A program made the position numbers and the translations under genes. A stretch of 47,244 nucleotides of DNA from a virus. Where the stretch lies: IMG/VR virus record IMGVR_UViG_3300042914_002420, positions 1-47,244 of that record, one strand, 5' to 3'. The notes beneath the pieces were generated by a model. The model had not been told where the DNA came from. It did not search any database and worked only from the letters and a program-made list of their open reading frames with translations. Shown here one piece after another: positions 17,290 through 25,011 of the stretch (position 1 is its first letter; the number at the start of each line of letters is the position of its first letter).

Positions 17290-17725
17290 ATAAGCAATAC
17301 TTGTTTTATTCATGCAGCAGAATATGCGAGTAGATATGAATCTACCGCAAAAAAACGATTATGCTCGTCACACGCGACGATGAATTATACAATTACGGTG
17401 GAGGATTGACTATGTCTCACCAATCTACATGAGTAGAAAGTATCTATATTCGCTGTTATCGCTGGAACATTATTCATCGAGTAGTTCCAACCAGCCCGCG
17501 CCCTCTATCGCTATTACCATGACGCGGCAGACTTTAAGGTGCATTGCTGCACTCACAACCATTACGACACAGAAAACGTTTCTGCCGTGGGCAGACGTTT
17601 GAGCATCCTACTCGGGTAGTTCTGTGAAGATGCGTGACCTCGCTTCTACCGTCCAAACCTAATTTGACGGATTATGTGGCATGATTCCGGGCCATGCTAA
17701 CCCATGTGGTCAGTGATGAGAAAAA
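17290..17725 (-). ncRNA. Candidate structured non-coding RNA in a gene-free 435-bp interval
   Basis: No convincing ORF on either strand; the longest minus-strand ATG frame is 30 codons. The interval looks less AT-rich than the flanking late genes and is packed with hairpins. On the minus strand: CCGTCAAA/TTT(G)GACGG (~17651-17672); GCATC/GATGC enclosing CTAC-CCGA-GTAG (~17605-17635); AACG-TCTGCC/GGCAGA-CGTT (~17576-17597); GTGCA-GCAA-TGCAC with a GNRA tetraloop (~17540-17553); GGAAC/GTTCC (~17464-17488); GATTG/CAATC (~17403-17426); TCGTC/GACGA (17365-17380); and GCG-GTAGAT/ATCTAC-CGC with one bulge (~17327-17348). The GNRA loop exists only on the minus strand, which favours that orientation. 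A U7 tract at 17349-17355 may mark a 3' end. It follows the terminator of the MazG gene, so a dedicated promoter or readthrough is needed; I see no good one. No tRNA, tmRNA, RNase P or group I intron core was found. Confidence 0.5.
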
Positions 17726-17744
17726 AATCGGTCAGTGACCGATT
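17721..17744 (-). terminator. Rho-independent terminator of the early methylase/MazG operon
   Basis: 8-bp perfect stem (AATCGGTC / GACCGATT, 17726-17733 with 17737-17744) and 3-nt loop. On the minus strand a run of seven T follows. It lies 5 bp after the stop at 17750. Confidence 0.85.
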
Positions 17745-17749
17745 CTGTA

Positions 17750-18160
17750 TTAGAGATCGCCTTCTTGGCGATTCTCGGAGTAAAAAGCATCAAAGCGTCC
17801 GCCTGGATATCTTGACTCCAACTTGCTTACATTTTCTAACAAAACGTCATTTGGATCATACCCGAGTGCCCTACAACTGTTGATCCAATACCAACCAATG
17901 TCGCCTAATTCGCGTTTCATATGGAATCGATTGTCTTCGTTGTAAGGTTTGCCCTGAAATAACATCTTCTTGACAATTTCGTTAAACTCACCACCTTCAC
18001 TTGCAAGGCCAATGCCACCTGTCATAAGCAGTGGAACATTGACACCAAGTTCATTCAGTTCACGCACTCGTGCAATAAACACTTCCATGTCGTTACTTGC
18101 ATCGCTGGTAACTGCTTGAACAAAGTTCTGATATTTGTTTAAATCAATTTTATTTGACAT
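17750..18160 (-). CDS. MazG-like all-alpha NTP pyrophosphohydrolase
   Basis: 136 residues with the all-alpha NTP-PPase acidic pattern: SEGGEFNEIVKKM (Glu55, Glu58) and KRELGDIGWYW (Glu84, Asp87), the E-x2-E ... E-x2-D Mg-binding set. The C-terminus VSKLESRYPGGRFDAF is like MazG-type proteins I recall from T4-like cyanophages. These enzymes hydrolyse NTPs or dNTPs to NMPs; in phage infection they may clean or rebalance nucleotide pools, or act on (p)ppGpp-type signals. It overlaps the methylase gene by 11 bp, has an AGAGGA site before ATG 18160, and ends at a strong terminator, so it is the last gene of the early operon. Confidence 0.85.
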   Translation of the reverse strand: MSNKIDLNKYQNFVQAVTSDASNDMEVFIARVRELNELGVNVPLLMTGGIGLASEGGEFNEIVKKMLFQGKPYNEDNRFHMKRELGDIGWYWINSCRALGYDPNDVLLENVSKLESRYPGGRFDAFYSENRQEGDL

Positions 18161-19031
18161 TTATTTTTTCCTCTGTGAATAAATTACTGTTTAATGGTTG
18201 TTTCTGTTGTTGTCTTTTCTTACGCCAACCGTCACGAAGTCGCTGACGTTTTTCTAACTCAGCATCTGTTGGACTTATTGAGGTAGGATCAGGCAACGAA
18301 ATAACCTGTGCAAGTGTTGGAACAAAAGCATCATAGGCATGTTTGTTCAGTTCAAAGCCAATGAAATTGCGTCCATATCGCACTGCTGTTCTGCCAGTAG
18401 TCAGACCACCACCAAAACAATCAAGCACGGTGTCACCACGAACACTACTATACATGATGAACTTCATTATGAAGTTCTCACTGAGTTGATTCTTGTTCTT
18501 TATCTCGCCTGGTTTATAGTCACGTGGCAATTCTTGCACACTCAAGCGATCATGATAACTGTCTTTTTGATCAGTATACTTCCAATTGCTGTTGAATGTT
18601 CTGCGTTGTCTACCACGATTTGGTTTCTGCCAGAACAATACATGATAGTGACTGCTGACATATTTGTTCTTGGTGGACACTCCGAAACTATATCGTGCAA
18701 TCAAATGATTGACTTCTTGTAGTTGCGTGATGTGTAGTGCGTTGAGTATGTGATGTAAGTTACTATACCCGCTGACAATGTAAATACTGCCACCTGGACG
18801 CAACACACGCTCACACTCTGTGATCCAATCACGACTGAATTTGGCATACTCAGCCAATGGAACGTCTACGTATCCAGGAACTACCACGCTTTCGTCACGT
18901 GCATAGTGTTTATCTAAAGTGTCGCCCTCGATTCCATAGGGCGGATCAGTGAAAATCAGGTCTACACTGTTATTCTGAACATGCTCTCGCATTCCAGTAA
19001 CACAGTCACAGTTATAGACCTGATACACCAT
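18150..19031 (-). CDS. DNA methyltransferase, N4/N6 (beta-class order), probably orphan
   Basis: 293 residues from ATG 19031, overlapping the upstream TGA by one base. Catalytic motif IV DPPY (29-32) comes first. The AdoMet-binding motif lies near the C-terminus (LDCFGGGLTTG, from ~203; then FIGFELN), the order typical of N6_N4_Mtase enzymes. It probably methylates adenine N6 or cytosine N4 in a short site. No restriction nuclease is adjacent, so self-protection of phage DNA from host restriction, or marking for packaging/expression, is inferred. The C-terminal ~50 residues are basic and low-complexity (RKKRQQQKQ). It is expressed early from the promoter at 20244-20272 together with the 395-aa unknown and MazG. 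Confidence 0.88.
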   Translation of the reverse strand: MVYQVYNCDCVTGMREHVQNNSVDLIFTDPPYGIEGDTLDKHYARDESVVVPGYVDVPLAEYAKFSRDWITECERVLRPGGSIYIVSGYSNLHHILNALHITQLQEVNHLIARYSFGVSTKNKYVSSHYHVLFWQKPNRGRQRRTFNSNWKYTDQKDSYHDRLSVQELPRDYKPGEIKNKNQLSENFIMKFIMYSSVRGDTVLDCFGGGLTTGRTAVRYGRNFIGFELNKHAYDAFVPTLAQVISLPDPTSISPTDAELEKRQRLRDGWRKKRQQQKQPLNSNLFTEEKINVK

Positions 19032-20218
19032 CAATACGCCTTGAGAATAATCAGGTTCTCGTTAGTGCGGCCTTTGACCTGCGCCTGCACCGCAGTGATA
19101 TCCTTGAAGAACTTACGAGCGGCAGGCTTGCCAGCACCAATCAACTTCTTGAGTTGGTCGCCAGGCTTACGCAGAGTCTTCATTCCACTTTGTGTAGAGT
19201 CAAAACCCATGATAGTGGCACCCTTGACACTCAACGTGCCAACGTGAGAATCAGCCACATAGTAGTGAATCTTGCGCTTGGCAGTATCATACGCCCACAC
19301 TTCGGTTGCGCCGACAATCTTGCTGGGATGAATGCTGACCAGATCAATCTTTGCAGCATCATCCTTGAATTGCTTTTGATACTTGACCTTGGAAACCAAC
19401 TTCTCAACCGGCACGACCTTACGCTTGCGAGGCTTGGCAGTGGTCTTCTTGACACTGATATATGAAGCAACGCCAGCAAGCACTGCATCACAGAACTTGA
19501 TCAGATTGCGAATAGCAACCTTGCCGTATTGCGAGTAACCTTCCTTCAGATCAGCATCCTTGCCATCCTGAACTTCTTCGAATTCAGCACGACGGCGCTT
19601 CCACATATCAACAATGATATGAGTATGCTGCGGCAGAATGTTACGCTCAGTCAGAAGACCGACAACATTTACATCCGCCGGCTGAGGATTGCCCTCAAGA
19701 AGATACGAGTCAAACAAGCCTTCAATTTCGCCGGCAGCCTCACGTGTCTTGTCACGCATGATTTCCTGCACATTGGGACGATTGGAAACTGGCTTTTCTT
19801 CGGGCACTTCAACCGTTTCTTCGATCTTGGAAGAACGCTCAAGCAAAGACTTAAGATGATCACCGATTTTGGCCAATTCCTGTTCAGTCAGAACAAGACC
19901 GCGCATACCCATACGAGCGATCCAGCCAAGAGAAATATTGTATTCACGCTCATGAACGCTACGCAGCCGCTTGATTTCACTTGCAGTGACGCCACGAGAT
20001 TGGGCGAATTCAAGAATGAGTTCCTTGCTTGTCTTCCGATCAAAAAAACGAGAATACCAGTTCAGAGACTGAACCAGAACGACGGTGCGAGTTTCGATAG
20101 ATGGCTGAACAAGAAACTGAGGCTCGGGACCAACGTACTTAACGTCCGTGTCACGAGGATTCAGTTCGGGAGCGATGACAACATCACCGACGACAGTATT
20201 GCGAGATTTGCGAGCCAT
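19031..20218 (-). CDS. Conserved unknown early protein, 395 aa
   Basis: Not assigned to a functional family. I recall similar hypothetical proteins in T4-like environmental phages. The N-terminal half is helical (LNWYSRFFDRKTSKELILEF, LGWIARMGMRGLVLTEQEL). A charged hinge (~135-150) and an NVQEIMRDKTREAAGEIEGLF segment follow. The basic stretch KKTTAKPRKRKVVPVEKLVS lies around residue 260. The C-terminal domain is beta-rich (TEVWAYDTAKRKIHYYVADS, GATIMGFDSTQSGMKTLRKP) and ends NENLIILKAY. Basic patches suggest nucleic-acid contact. It is first gene of the early operon with methylase and MazG, has an AGGAAA site, and uses many GC-ending codons. A cofactor role for the methylase is possible but unproven. 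Confidence 0.8.
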   Translation of the reverse strand: MARKSRNTVVGDVVIAPELNPRDTDVKYVGPEPQFLVQPSIETRTVVLVQSLNWYSRFFDRKTSKELILEFAQSRGVTASEIKRLRSVHEREYNISLGWIARMGMRGLVLTEQELAKIGDHLKSLLERSSKIEETVEVPEEKPVSNRPNVQEIMRDKTREAAGEIEGLFDSYLLEGNPQPADVNVVGLLTERNILPQHTHIIVDMWKRRRAEFEEVQDGKDADLKEGYSQYGKVAIRNLIKFCDAVLAGVASYISVKKTTAKPRKRKVVPVEKLVSKVKYQKQFKDDAAKIDLVSIHPSKIVGATEVWAYDTAKRKIHYYVADSHVGTLSVKGATIMGFDSTQSGMKTLRKPGDQLKKLIGAGKPAARKFFKDITAVQAQVKGRTNENLIILKAY

Positions 20219-20243
20219 GTGTATTTCCTACTGAACAGACTAT

Positions 20244-20272
20244 AGTATATCAGGTATTTGAATTATTGTCAA
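20244..20272 (-). promoter_or_regulatory. Sigma70 early promoter TTGACA-N17-TATACT for the methylase operon
   Basis: -35 TTGACA (20267-20272) and -10 TATACT (20244-20249) on the minus strand, spacer 17 bp. The -35 lies 4 bp after the upstream stop at 20277. The leader is ~20 nt and includes AGGAAA. Confidence 0.85.
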
Positions 20273-20276
20273 ATAT

Positions 20277-20678
20277 TTAGGTCCCGATAACCGACTTTCG
20301 CAGAATCAATTCTTGACGAGAAAATGCCTCAACTTCCCAGGGCATTTCAAGATATTCCATATTTTTCTTGTAGGGCTTTCCAACCCACAGAATAGAATTC
20401 TTGGTAGTTTTCAGTTGGCCACGAATCATTTGCTTGACATGGACCAGTTCGTGAGCAAGCGTAAGACCGATTTCCTTCATGGTCTGCTTGCCGTTGATCT
20501 TGATAAGATAAACAATGCCGTAGTCATATGTGACTCCGGCCTGTTCGCAGTCAGAATCAATTTGCACAACAAGCATTTTTTTGCTTGATGCGATTTTCAG
20601 TTGATCAAGCATGCTGGGCATAATTGCCTGAACAAACTCACGCTTTTTTGCGCTTCGCGTCTTGATTTCAATTTCCAT
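20277..20678 (-). CDS. Small zinc metallopeptidase-like protein (HExxH)
   Basis: 133 residues. The motif LAHELVHVKQ gives His76-Glu77-x2-His80, and PWEVEAFSRQ near 114-123 supplies a likely third Glu ligand. The N-terminus is basic (KTRSAKKREF). The layout is that of minimal zincin proteins (SprT/IrrE-like size class), not a secreted protease: no signal peptide. Substrate unknown; an early intracellular role such as cleaving a host regulator is inferred from its early promoter. The -10 is followed by six bases and then the ATG, so the transcript should be leaderless. A second HExxH protein lies at 25012-25392. Confidence 0.78.
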   Translation of the reverse strand: MEIEIKTRSAKKREFVQAIMPSMLDQLKIASSKKMLVVQIDSDCEQAGVTYDYGIVYLIKINGKQTMKEIGLTLAHELVHVKQMIRGQLKTTKNSILWVGKPYKKNMEYLEMPWEVEAFSRQELILRKSVIGT

Positions 20679-20684
20679 ACACGT

Positions 20685-20713
20685 AGTATAGCATTATGCT
20701 GATTTATTGTCAA
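20685..20713 (-). promoter_or_regulatory. Sigma70 early promoter TTGACA-N17-TATACT (leaderless spacing)
   Basis: -35 TTGACA (20708-20713), -10 TATACT (20685-20690), spacer 17 bp. Six bases separate the -10 from ATG 20678, so +1 should be the A of the start codon. It lies back to back with the plus-strand late box at 20720. Confidence 0.85.
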
Positions 20714-20719
20714 AAAATT

Positions 20720-20727
20720 GATAAATA
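20720..20727 (+). promoter_or_regulatory. Late promoter box GATAAATA for gp14 (leaderless spacing)
   Basis: GATAAATA is followed by CATG-ATG. The T4-rule +1 (20733) is within one base of ATG 20732. No Shine-Dalgarno site is present. Confidence 0.75.
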
Positions 20728-20731
20728 CATG

Positions 20732-22594
20732 ATGCCTCGTCTATCGCTTTGGAAAACAGAAAAAAGTCATGACTATCGTTTTTTTGACAAAACGATCAGA
20801 GAAATGTTTCAGGTCGGCTCTACCGATTTATATATTCACAAATATACAGGAACTAATAATCCTGCAACCGTTATCGACAAATCTCTTCCGAATTACGAAG
20901 AAACTACGGTAACCAACATACAAGACTTGCTGTTTTTGGAAAATCGTGACAGAAAGTATGACAAGAACATTTATAGACTTCGCGGTCACTACAATGTTCA
21001 GAATTTAGATTTTGATTTAAGCCAATTTGGTTTGTTCTTGTCAAATGACACTATATTTGTCACGATTCACTATAACGACATGATAGATGTAATCGGTCGA
21101 AAACTAATGGTAGGAGATGTTTTCGAATTACCACACTTGACAGATTATCATCCATTGGACGAAAAGATTCCAATTGGACTACGCAGATATTATCAAATAA
21201 CAGATGCTAATTTTGCAAGCGAAGGATTTAGTCCAACCTGGTATCCGCATTTGTGGAGAATTAAATGTGAGCCTCTGGTCAATACACAAGAATTCTCTGA
21301 TATTCTGAGTCAACCCGTTAGCAAAGACAATTATATGGGCGACTATGACCCAACAAAAACATATCCGGTTGGATATACTATAACTCAAGACGGAAAAATA
21401 TATACTCCGAAAAAACTCGTGCCTCCTGGAGTTAAACCTCCAGATGCGGAATATTGGGAAGAAGTTCCAAATTCAAGTCTTGCAGATTTGATAAGCACAT
21501 ACAAAAAGAATTTGGAAATAAACGACATCATTAAAGATGAAGCCAAGAGATTGGTTCCAAAACTTGGATACGATAGAAGCCAATTGTATGTTGTTCCAAC
21601 ATACTCGAATGGGGAGCCCGCGTCTCCGACATTTCTTACAATAGATGCTACCCCTCCAATATCAGTTGGAAACATAGAGATATTGTCTACTTCTAATTAT
21701 CCTACTCCAAGTCCAGTTCTCAGAATATATCGTGAATATCTAAACACCACTGGAATAGGACCTGGATACAGCATAATTCTTGGAACTGCATATTTAGAAC
21801 CAGATAGAACTGATACTAATAGTGGTCCAGTAGATGGAACATTAGTAGCAACCGCATGTTCTATTGGGTATATGCCGGGACCATTTGGAAGCACGGACGC
21901 AACCAATAGTAGTGCAGATCAGTATGCTTCTTTCACTGTTACCGTTGACACGCCCGCAAAATTAAACACGCAGACAATAAAATTACTGAGTGTTCCGGCG
22001 GACTTGACTCCAGGACTAAAAATAAAAGCAAGTATTATCAATGCTAATAATCAAGAGATTCAAATATTTCCAGATAACACAGTGATCAATTCAATAAACT
22101 CAGCAACAAGACAAATTGTTGTCAGCAATAAAACATTGACTGGAATTCCTTCCGGAACAGCAATTCTTATAGCAAGTAATTTTGATGGGGTAATAACAAG
22201 TCAAATGAATTATCACGCGGACAGTGATCCAAGATTCAGATATATCAGAAGAGTGTCTCCGAGAGGGTTTGGGTATATTGCTGGATACAATAGCGGAGAC
22301 GAAACGGCACCAAACGGAGAACCAGTTCGTGCTGGAACTTCTTTCCCCGCAAACCCAGAAGAGGGTGACTACTATCTAAGAATAGATTATCTTCCGCAAA
22401 AATTGTATCGATACGGTGGAACAAGTTGGGTAGAAATTTCAAGAAATGTTAGAACTGCTTCAGATTTATCAATAGACGATGAAAGTCAATTGAGCACCTT
22501 TATCAACAACACTTCTACTATTACTACATCAACTGGTCTGACCATACCATCAAGACAAAGTTTGAGTCAAGCACTTAAAATAAAAGCAGACTAA
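20732..22594 (+). CDS. 14: Neck protein (T4 gp14-like) with extra C-terminal domains
   Basis: 620 residues from ATG 20732 (MPRLSLWKTEKSHDYRFFDK). An ATG 3 bp upstream is equally possible, while starts further upstream precede the promoter. The N-terminal ~200 residues match the neck-protein pattern seen in T4 gp14 and cyanophage relatives: NIQDLLFLENRDRKYD, FDLSQFGLFLSNDTIFVTIH, VGDVFELPHLTDYHPLD, RRYYQITDA. T4 gp14 is only 256 residues. Here a YPVGYTITQDGKIYTPKK-type small beta module (~225-260) and a C-terminal module (FPANPEEGDYYLRIDY, LYRYGGTSWVEISRNVR) are added. It is co-oriented with gp15. gp14 joins gp13 at the neck; the additions would decorate the collar. Confidence 0.75.
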   Translation: MPRLSLWKTEKSHDYRFFDKTIREMFQVGSTDLYIHKYTGTNNPATVIDKSLPNYEETTVTNIQDLLFLENRDRKYDKNIYRLRGHYNVQNLDFDLSQFGLFLSNDTIFVTIHYNDMIDVIGRKLMVGDVFELPHLTDYHPLDEKIPIGLRRYYQITDANFASEGFSPTWYPHLWRIKCEPLVNTQEFSDILSQPVSKDNYMGDYDPTKTYPVGYTITQDGKIYTPKKLVPPGVKPPDAEYWEEVPNSSLADLISTYKKNLEINDIIKDEAKRLVPKLGYDRSQLYVVPTYSNGEPASPTFLTIDATPPISVGNIEILSTSNYPTPSPVLRIYREYLNTTGIGPGYSIILGTAYLEPDRTDTNSGPVDGTLVATACSIGYMPGPFGSTDATNSSADQYASFTVTVDTPAKLNTQTIKLLSVPADLTPGLKIKASIINANNQEIQIFPDNTVINSINSATRQIVVSNKTLTGIPSGTAILIASNFDGVITSQMNYHADSDPRFRYIRRVSPRGFGYIAGYNSGDETAPNGEPVRAGTSFPANPEEGDYYLRIDYLPQKLYRYGGTSWVEISRNVRTASDLSIDDESQLSTFINNTSTITTSTGLTIPSRQSLSQALKIKAD

Positions 22595-22622
22595 TTGCTT
22601 ATTTGACTCATCGACTATCACA

Positions 22623-22630
22623 CATAAATA
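22623..22630 (+). promoter_or_regulatory. Late promoter box CATAAATA for gp15
   Basis: CATAAATA, then a ~16-nt leader with TTTAGGA before ATG 22653. It lies in the 58-bp gap after gp14. Confidence 0.7.
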
Positions 22631-22652
22631 GTATATCTCTTTAGGATTTACT

Positions 22653-24032
22653 ATGGCTCAATATTTTATGGACAATCAGATAAAAAGATTTCTGATTCAG
22701 TTCGCTCGTATATTTAGTGATTGGTCTGTTTCATATGGATCAGATCAAAATGGAAATTTAATACTGCATAGAGTCCCAATTATGTATGGAGATTCAAGCC
22801 GTCAAGCAAGCGCAATTGTTGCCAACAATAGTTCAAATAACTTACCAAGTGCGCCGCTTATTACTTACTATGTAAGTGGAATTGAATACGATCAAACAAG
22901 AACACAAGAGCCGTATTTTATAGATAAACTACATGTCAGACAAAGAGCATACAACGATGTAACCAGAGAGTGGGAAACATCACAGGGAAACGCATTCAAT
23001 GTCGAACGAATCATGCCAGTTCCATACACACTAAGAATAACGGTTGATTTTTGGACATCTAATCAACAGCAAAAATATGAGTTGTTGGAACAAATCGGAG
23101 TGTTATTCAATCCAAGTATGGAGTTGCAAAGCACCGACAATTTTATTGATTGGACCTCGCTATCAGTAGTGTATCAAGATGGTCTAACATTTAGTAGCAG
23201 AAGTATACCAGTTGGAAACGCAAACCCGATTGATATCATGACATGGAAGTTTTACATGCCAATTTGGATCAGTAGTCCTATCAAAATTAAGAAGTTTAAT
23301 GTCATTCACAAAATTATTGCCAGCATCTTTAAGAAAGATTACAAGAACGATATACAAGATGATGATTTGTTGCTTGGAACTCGTCAGAAAATAACTCCAT
23401 ACGGATACAAATTATTGTTGTTGGACAATCAATTACAAATAGTTCCGGGAAGTCAACCGTTTATCCCAAATAATAGTTCTATTGACATTGCTGCTAACCC
23501 GCACTCTTGTTTATCATGGACAAGTGTTTTAAATATGTATGGAAGAATAAGACCCGGAATAAGTATGATTGCACTTGAGAATTCTCAGATAAACGCAGAG
23601 ATTCTTGGAACAATAAACTTTAATCCAGAAAACGACAACATACTAACCTACAACATAGACGAAGATACTCTTCCAGTCAATACACTTGACCCGGTGAATA
23701 GTATTATTGATCCAACTAAAAAAATTCCAGGAAGCGGGCTCCCTGTTCCTGCATTAGGACAAAGATATTTGATTGTCGAAGACATTCCTCAGCAATTAGA
23801 TTCTACTCCAAACCCAGCATGGATTGGTCTAACAGCGGGCGCAGTCGCCAACGACATTATAGAATTTAATGGAACTATTTGGACCATAGATTTCAATAGC
23901 AGAGCAAGCACTGACAACTTGGACTTGGTTACCAACATTACAACTGGAGTTCAGTATCGCTTCTCAGATGGAACTTGGATAAAGTCTTGGGAAGGATGGT
24001 ATGATCAGGGAGACTGGAGAATCATAATATGA
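22653..24032 (+). CDS. 15: Tail sheath stabiliser / tail completion protein (T4 gp15-like)
   Basis: 459 residues. The N-terminal ~230 residues follow the T4 gp15 pattern: YFMDNQIKRFLIQFARIFSD, RVPIMYGDSSRQ, APLITYYVSGIEYD, MPVPYTLRITVDFWTSNQQQ, LLEQIGVLFNPSMEL, compared with YFYNSSFRRYATLMGDLFSN and RVPITYASK in T4. gp15 caps the tail tube and sheath and contacts the neck. T4 gp15 is 272 residues; the extra C-terminal domain (PVPALGQRYLIVEDI, NDIIEFNGTIWTIDFNSR, GVQYRFSDGTWIKSWEGW) is a beta-rich decoration. It has an AGGA site, and its stop overlaps the Nudix start in ATGA. Confidence 0.88.
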   Translation: MAQYFMDNQIKRFLIQFARIFSDWSVSYGSDQNGNLILHRVPIMYGDSSRQASAIVANNSSNNLPSAPLITYYVSGIEYDQTRTQEPYFIDKLHVRQRAYNDVTREWETSQGNAFNVERIMPVPYTLRITVDFWTSNQQQKYELLEQIGVLFNPSMELQSTDNFIDWTSLSVVYQDGLTFSSRSIPVGNANPIDIMTWKFYMPIWISSPIKIKKFNVIHKIIASIFKKDYKNDIQDDDLLLGTRQKITPYGYKLLLLDNQLQIVPGSQPFIPNNSSIDIAANPHSCLSWTSVLNMYGRIRPGISMIALENSQINAEILGTINFNPENDNILTYNIDEDTLPVNTLDPVNSIIDPTKKIPGSGLPVPALGQRYLIVEDIPQQLDSTPNPAWIGLTAGAVANDIIEFNGTIWTIDFNSRASTDNLDLVTNITTGVQYRFSDGTWIKSWEGWYDQGDWRIII

Positions 24033-24457
24033 GCAACAGAGTAATAAATTCAGTTGGAGTATTATTTTGCTCATTAGAAACACAGAGACATTTATTCTTA
24101 CTCAGAAATGTAAAAAAGTATCCAGTGTGGGGATTACCTGGTGGAAAAATAGAACGCGGAGAAACAATAAAACAAGCACTTGAGCGAGAGTGTATGGAAG
24201 AAATACAATTCTGGCCAAAAAATGTCAAGTTGTTTCCTATAGAGCAATTTACTTCAGACGACACTAAGTTCGTTTATCACACATTTTATTGTTTGATAAA
24301 TTCAGAATTCACTCCTATTTTGAACAACGAACATATTGGATACACTTGGTGCGATAAGTTTTATTACCCTCAACCATTACATAGTGGATTATTCAATACT
24401 CTGTCATATGAGATAATAAAACAAAAAATTGCAATGATTCAAAGTTCTATAAAATAA
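24029..24457 (+). CDS. Nudix hydrolase
   Basis: 142 residues with a Nudix box beginning at Gly39: G-KIERG-E-TIKQALE-RECMEE (39-58), that is G-x5-E-x7-RE-U-x-EE. The usual Gly after the last EE is replaced (EEIQF). Preceded by VWGLPGG. Nudix enzymes hydrolyse nucleoside diphosphates linked to another moiety; T4 NudE acts on ADP-ribose and Ap3A, but the substrate here cannot be read from the sequence. Starts in a 4-bp ATGA overlap with gp15, so it is translated from the late gp15 transcript, and is followed by a strong bidirectional hairpin. Confidence 0.9.
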   Translation: MSNRVINSVGVLFCSLETQRHLFLLRNVKKYPVWGLPGGKIERGETIKQALERECMEEIQFWPKNVKLFPIEQFTSDDTKFVYHTFYCLINSEFTPILNNEHIGYTWCDKFYYPQPLHSGLFNTLSYEIIKQKIAMIQSSIK

Positions 24458-24477
24458 AAAGCCCCTAAGGGCTTTTT
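24456..24477. terminator. Bidirectional rho-independent terminator
   Basis: 9-bp stem AAAAAGCCC / GGGCTTTTT with loop CTAA, ending in T-runs in both directions. It separates the plus-strand gp14-gp15-Nudix unit from the convergent virion gene at 24500. Confidence 0.9.
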
Positions 24478-24499
24478 ATCTTTGTGTCATAAACCGTAA

Positions 24500-24925
24500 T
24501 TACAGCTTATTGACAGTTACTACTGGCATTGATGAGCCTGCTGGTGCTGCACTTGCTGCTCCGAAAGTAAGCAAGTAAGCAGTTCCAGAAAAATCAACGC
24601 CGAACTTATTTGATATTTGTGCTAATCTTGCTGTAGTGGTGTCTTCCTTGGTAACGGTGATAGTCATAGTATCATCAGTTAAAGCAGTGTCTATTAGATC
24701 AGCAAGAGAGCAAATTCCAGTATTAGCTCCATCAGAAACTAAAAACTTTCTTGCTCCTTTTTGACGAATGATATATCCGTCGGCTTCGGCATTGGCGCCG
24801 ATTTTAACTCTGCATAGAATTTGATCACCAGAAATTCCAGTGTCACCGCCAACTACTCCGTATCCTGCTGGATTATTAAAACCAAGATCAACACCAACGT
24901 GCCCAATTTTTAGAGGTCTTCCCAT
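24500..24925 (-). CDS. Putative small virion (decoration-like) protein
   Basis: 141 residues (MGRPLKIGHVGVDLGFNN). The Gly/Ala/Thr-rich composition and beta pattern (GDQILCRVKIGANAEADGY, TMTITVTKEDTTTAR, FGVDFSGTAYLLTFG) suit a small capsid or tail surface protein. I recall similar late proteins of T4-like marine phages described as structural. No enzyme motif. It has an AAGGAG site, a late box upstream and a terminator directly downstream, so it is monocistronic and probably abundant. Identity as head decoration is inference. Confidence 0.6.
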   Translation of the reverse strand: MGRPLKIGHVGVDLGFNNPAGYGVVGGDTGISGDQILCRVKIGANAEADGYIIRQKGARKFLVSDGANTGICSLADLIDTALTDDTMTITVTKEDTTTARLAQISNKFGVDFSGTAYLLTFGAASAAPAGSSMPVVTVNKL

Positions 24926-25002
24926 TTTTTTCTCCTTATATTTGACGTTCCAGGTCTACGCTGCGGGATTACAGCATAAGATTCTTTCCGAACCATCATA
25001 TG

Positions 25003-25010
25003 TATTTATG
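25003..25010 (-). promoter_or_regulatory. Late promoter box CATAAATA for the 24500-24925 virion gene
   Basis: CATAAATA on the minus strand just after the stop of the 25012 gene. It is followed by a ~70-nt leader ending in AAGGAG. Confidence 0.6.
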
Positions 25011-25011
25011 A

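Noticed and set aside
17283-17296. MotA-box-like TTGCTTA next to the late box
   Set aside because: It is 3 bp from GATAAATA, too close for a T4 middle promoter, which needs about 12 bp to a TATAAT.
17401-17426. Group I intron core (P/Q/R/S-like ACATAGTC on the minus strand)
   Set aside because: Only a fragment resembles the S element. No matching R element or P7 pairing was found, and the flanks are not halves of one gene.
17461-17550. 30-codon minus-strand ORF beginning MVVSAAMHLK inside the non-coding interval
   Set aside because: No ribosome-binding site or promoter spacing, and it runs through the clearest GNRA hairpin; more likely chance.
17501-17749. Possible tRNA, tmRNA or RNase P RNA in the non-coding interval
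   Set aside because: No T-arm GGTTCGA-type sequence with a matching acceptor stem, no CCA end, and no RNase P conserved regions in the correct order.
19529-20245. Plus-strand 238-codon frame
   Set aside because: Antisense of the 395-aa early gene; no promoter, no ribosome-binding site and no recognisable motif.
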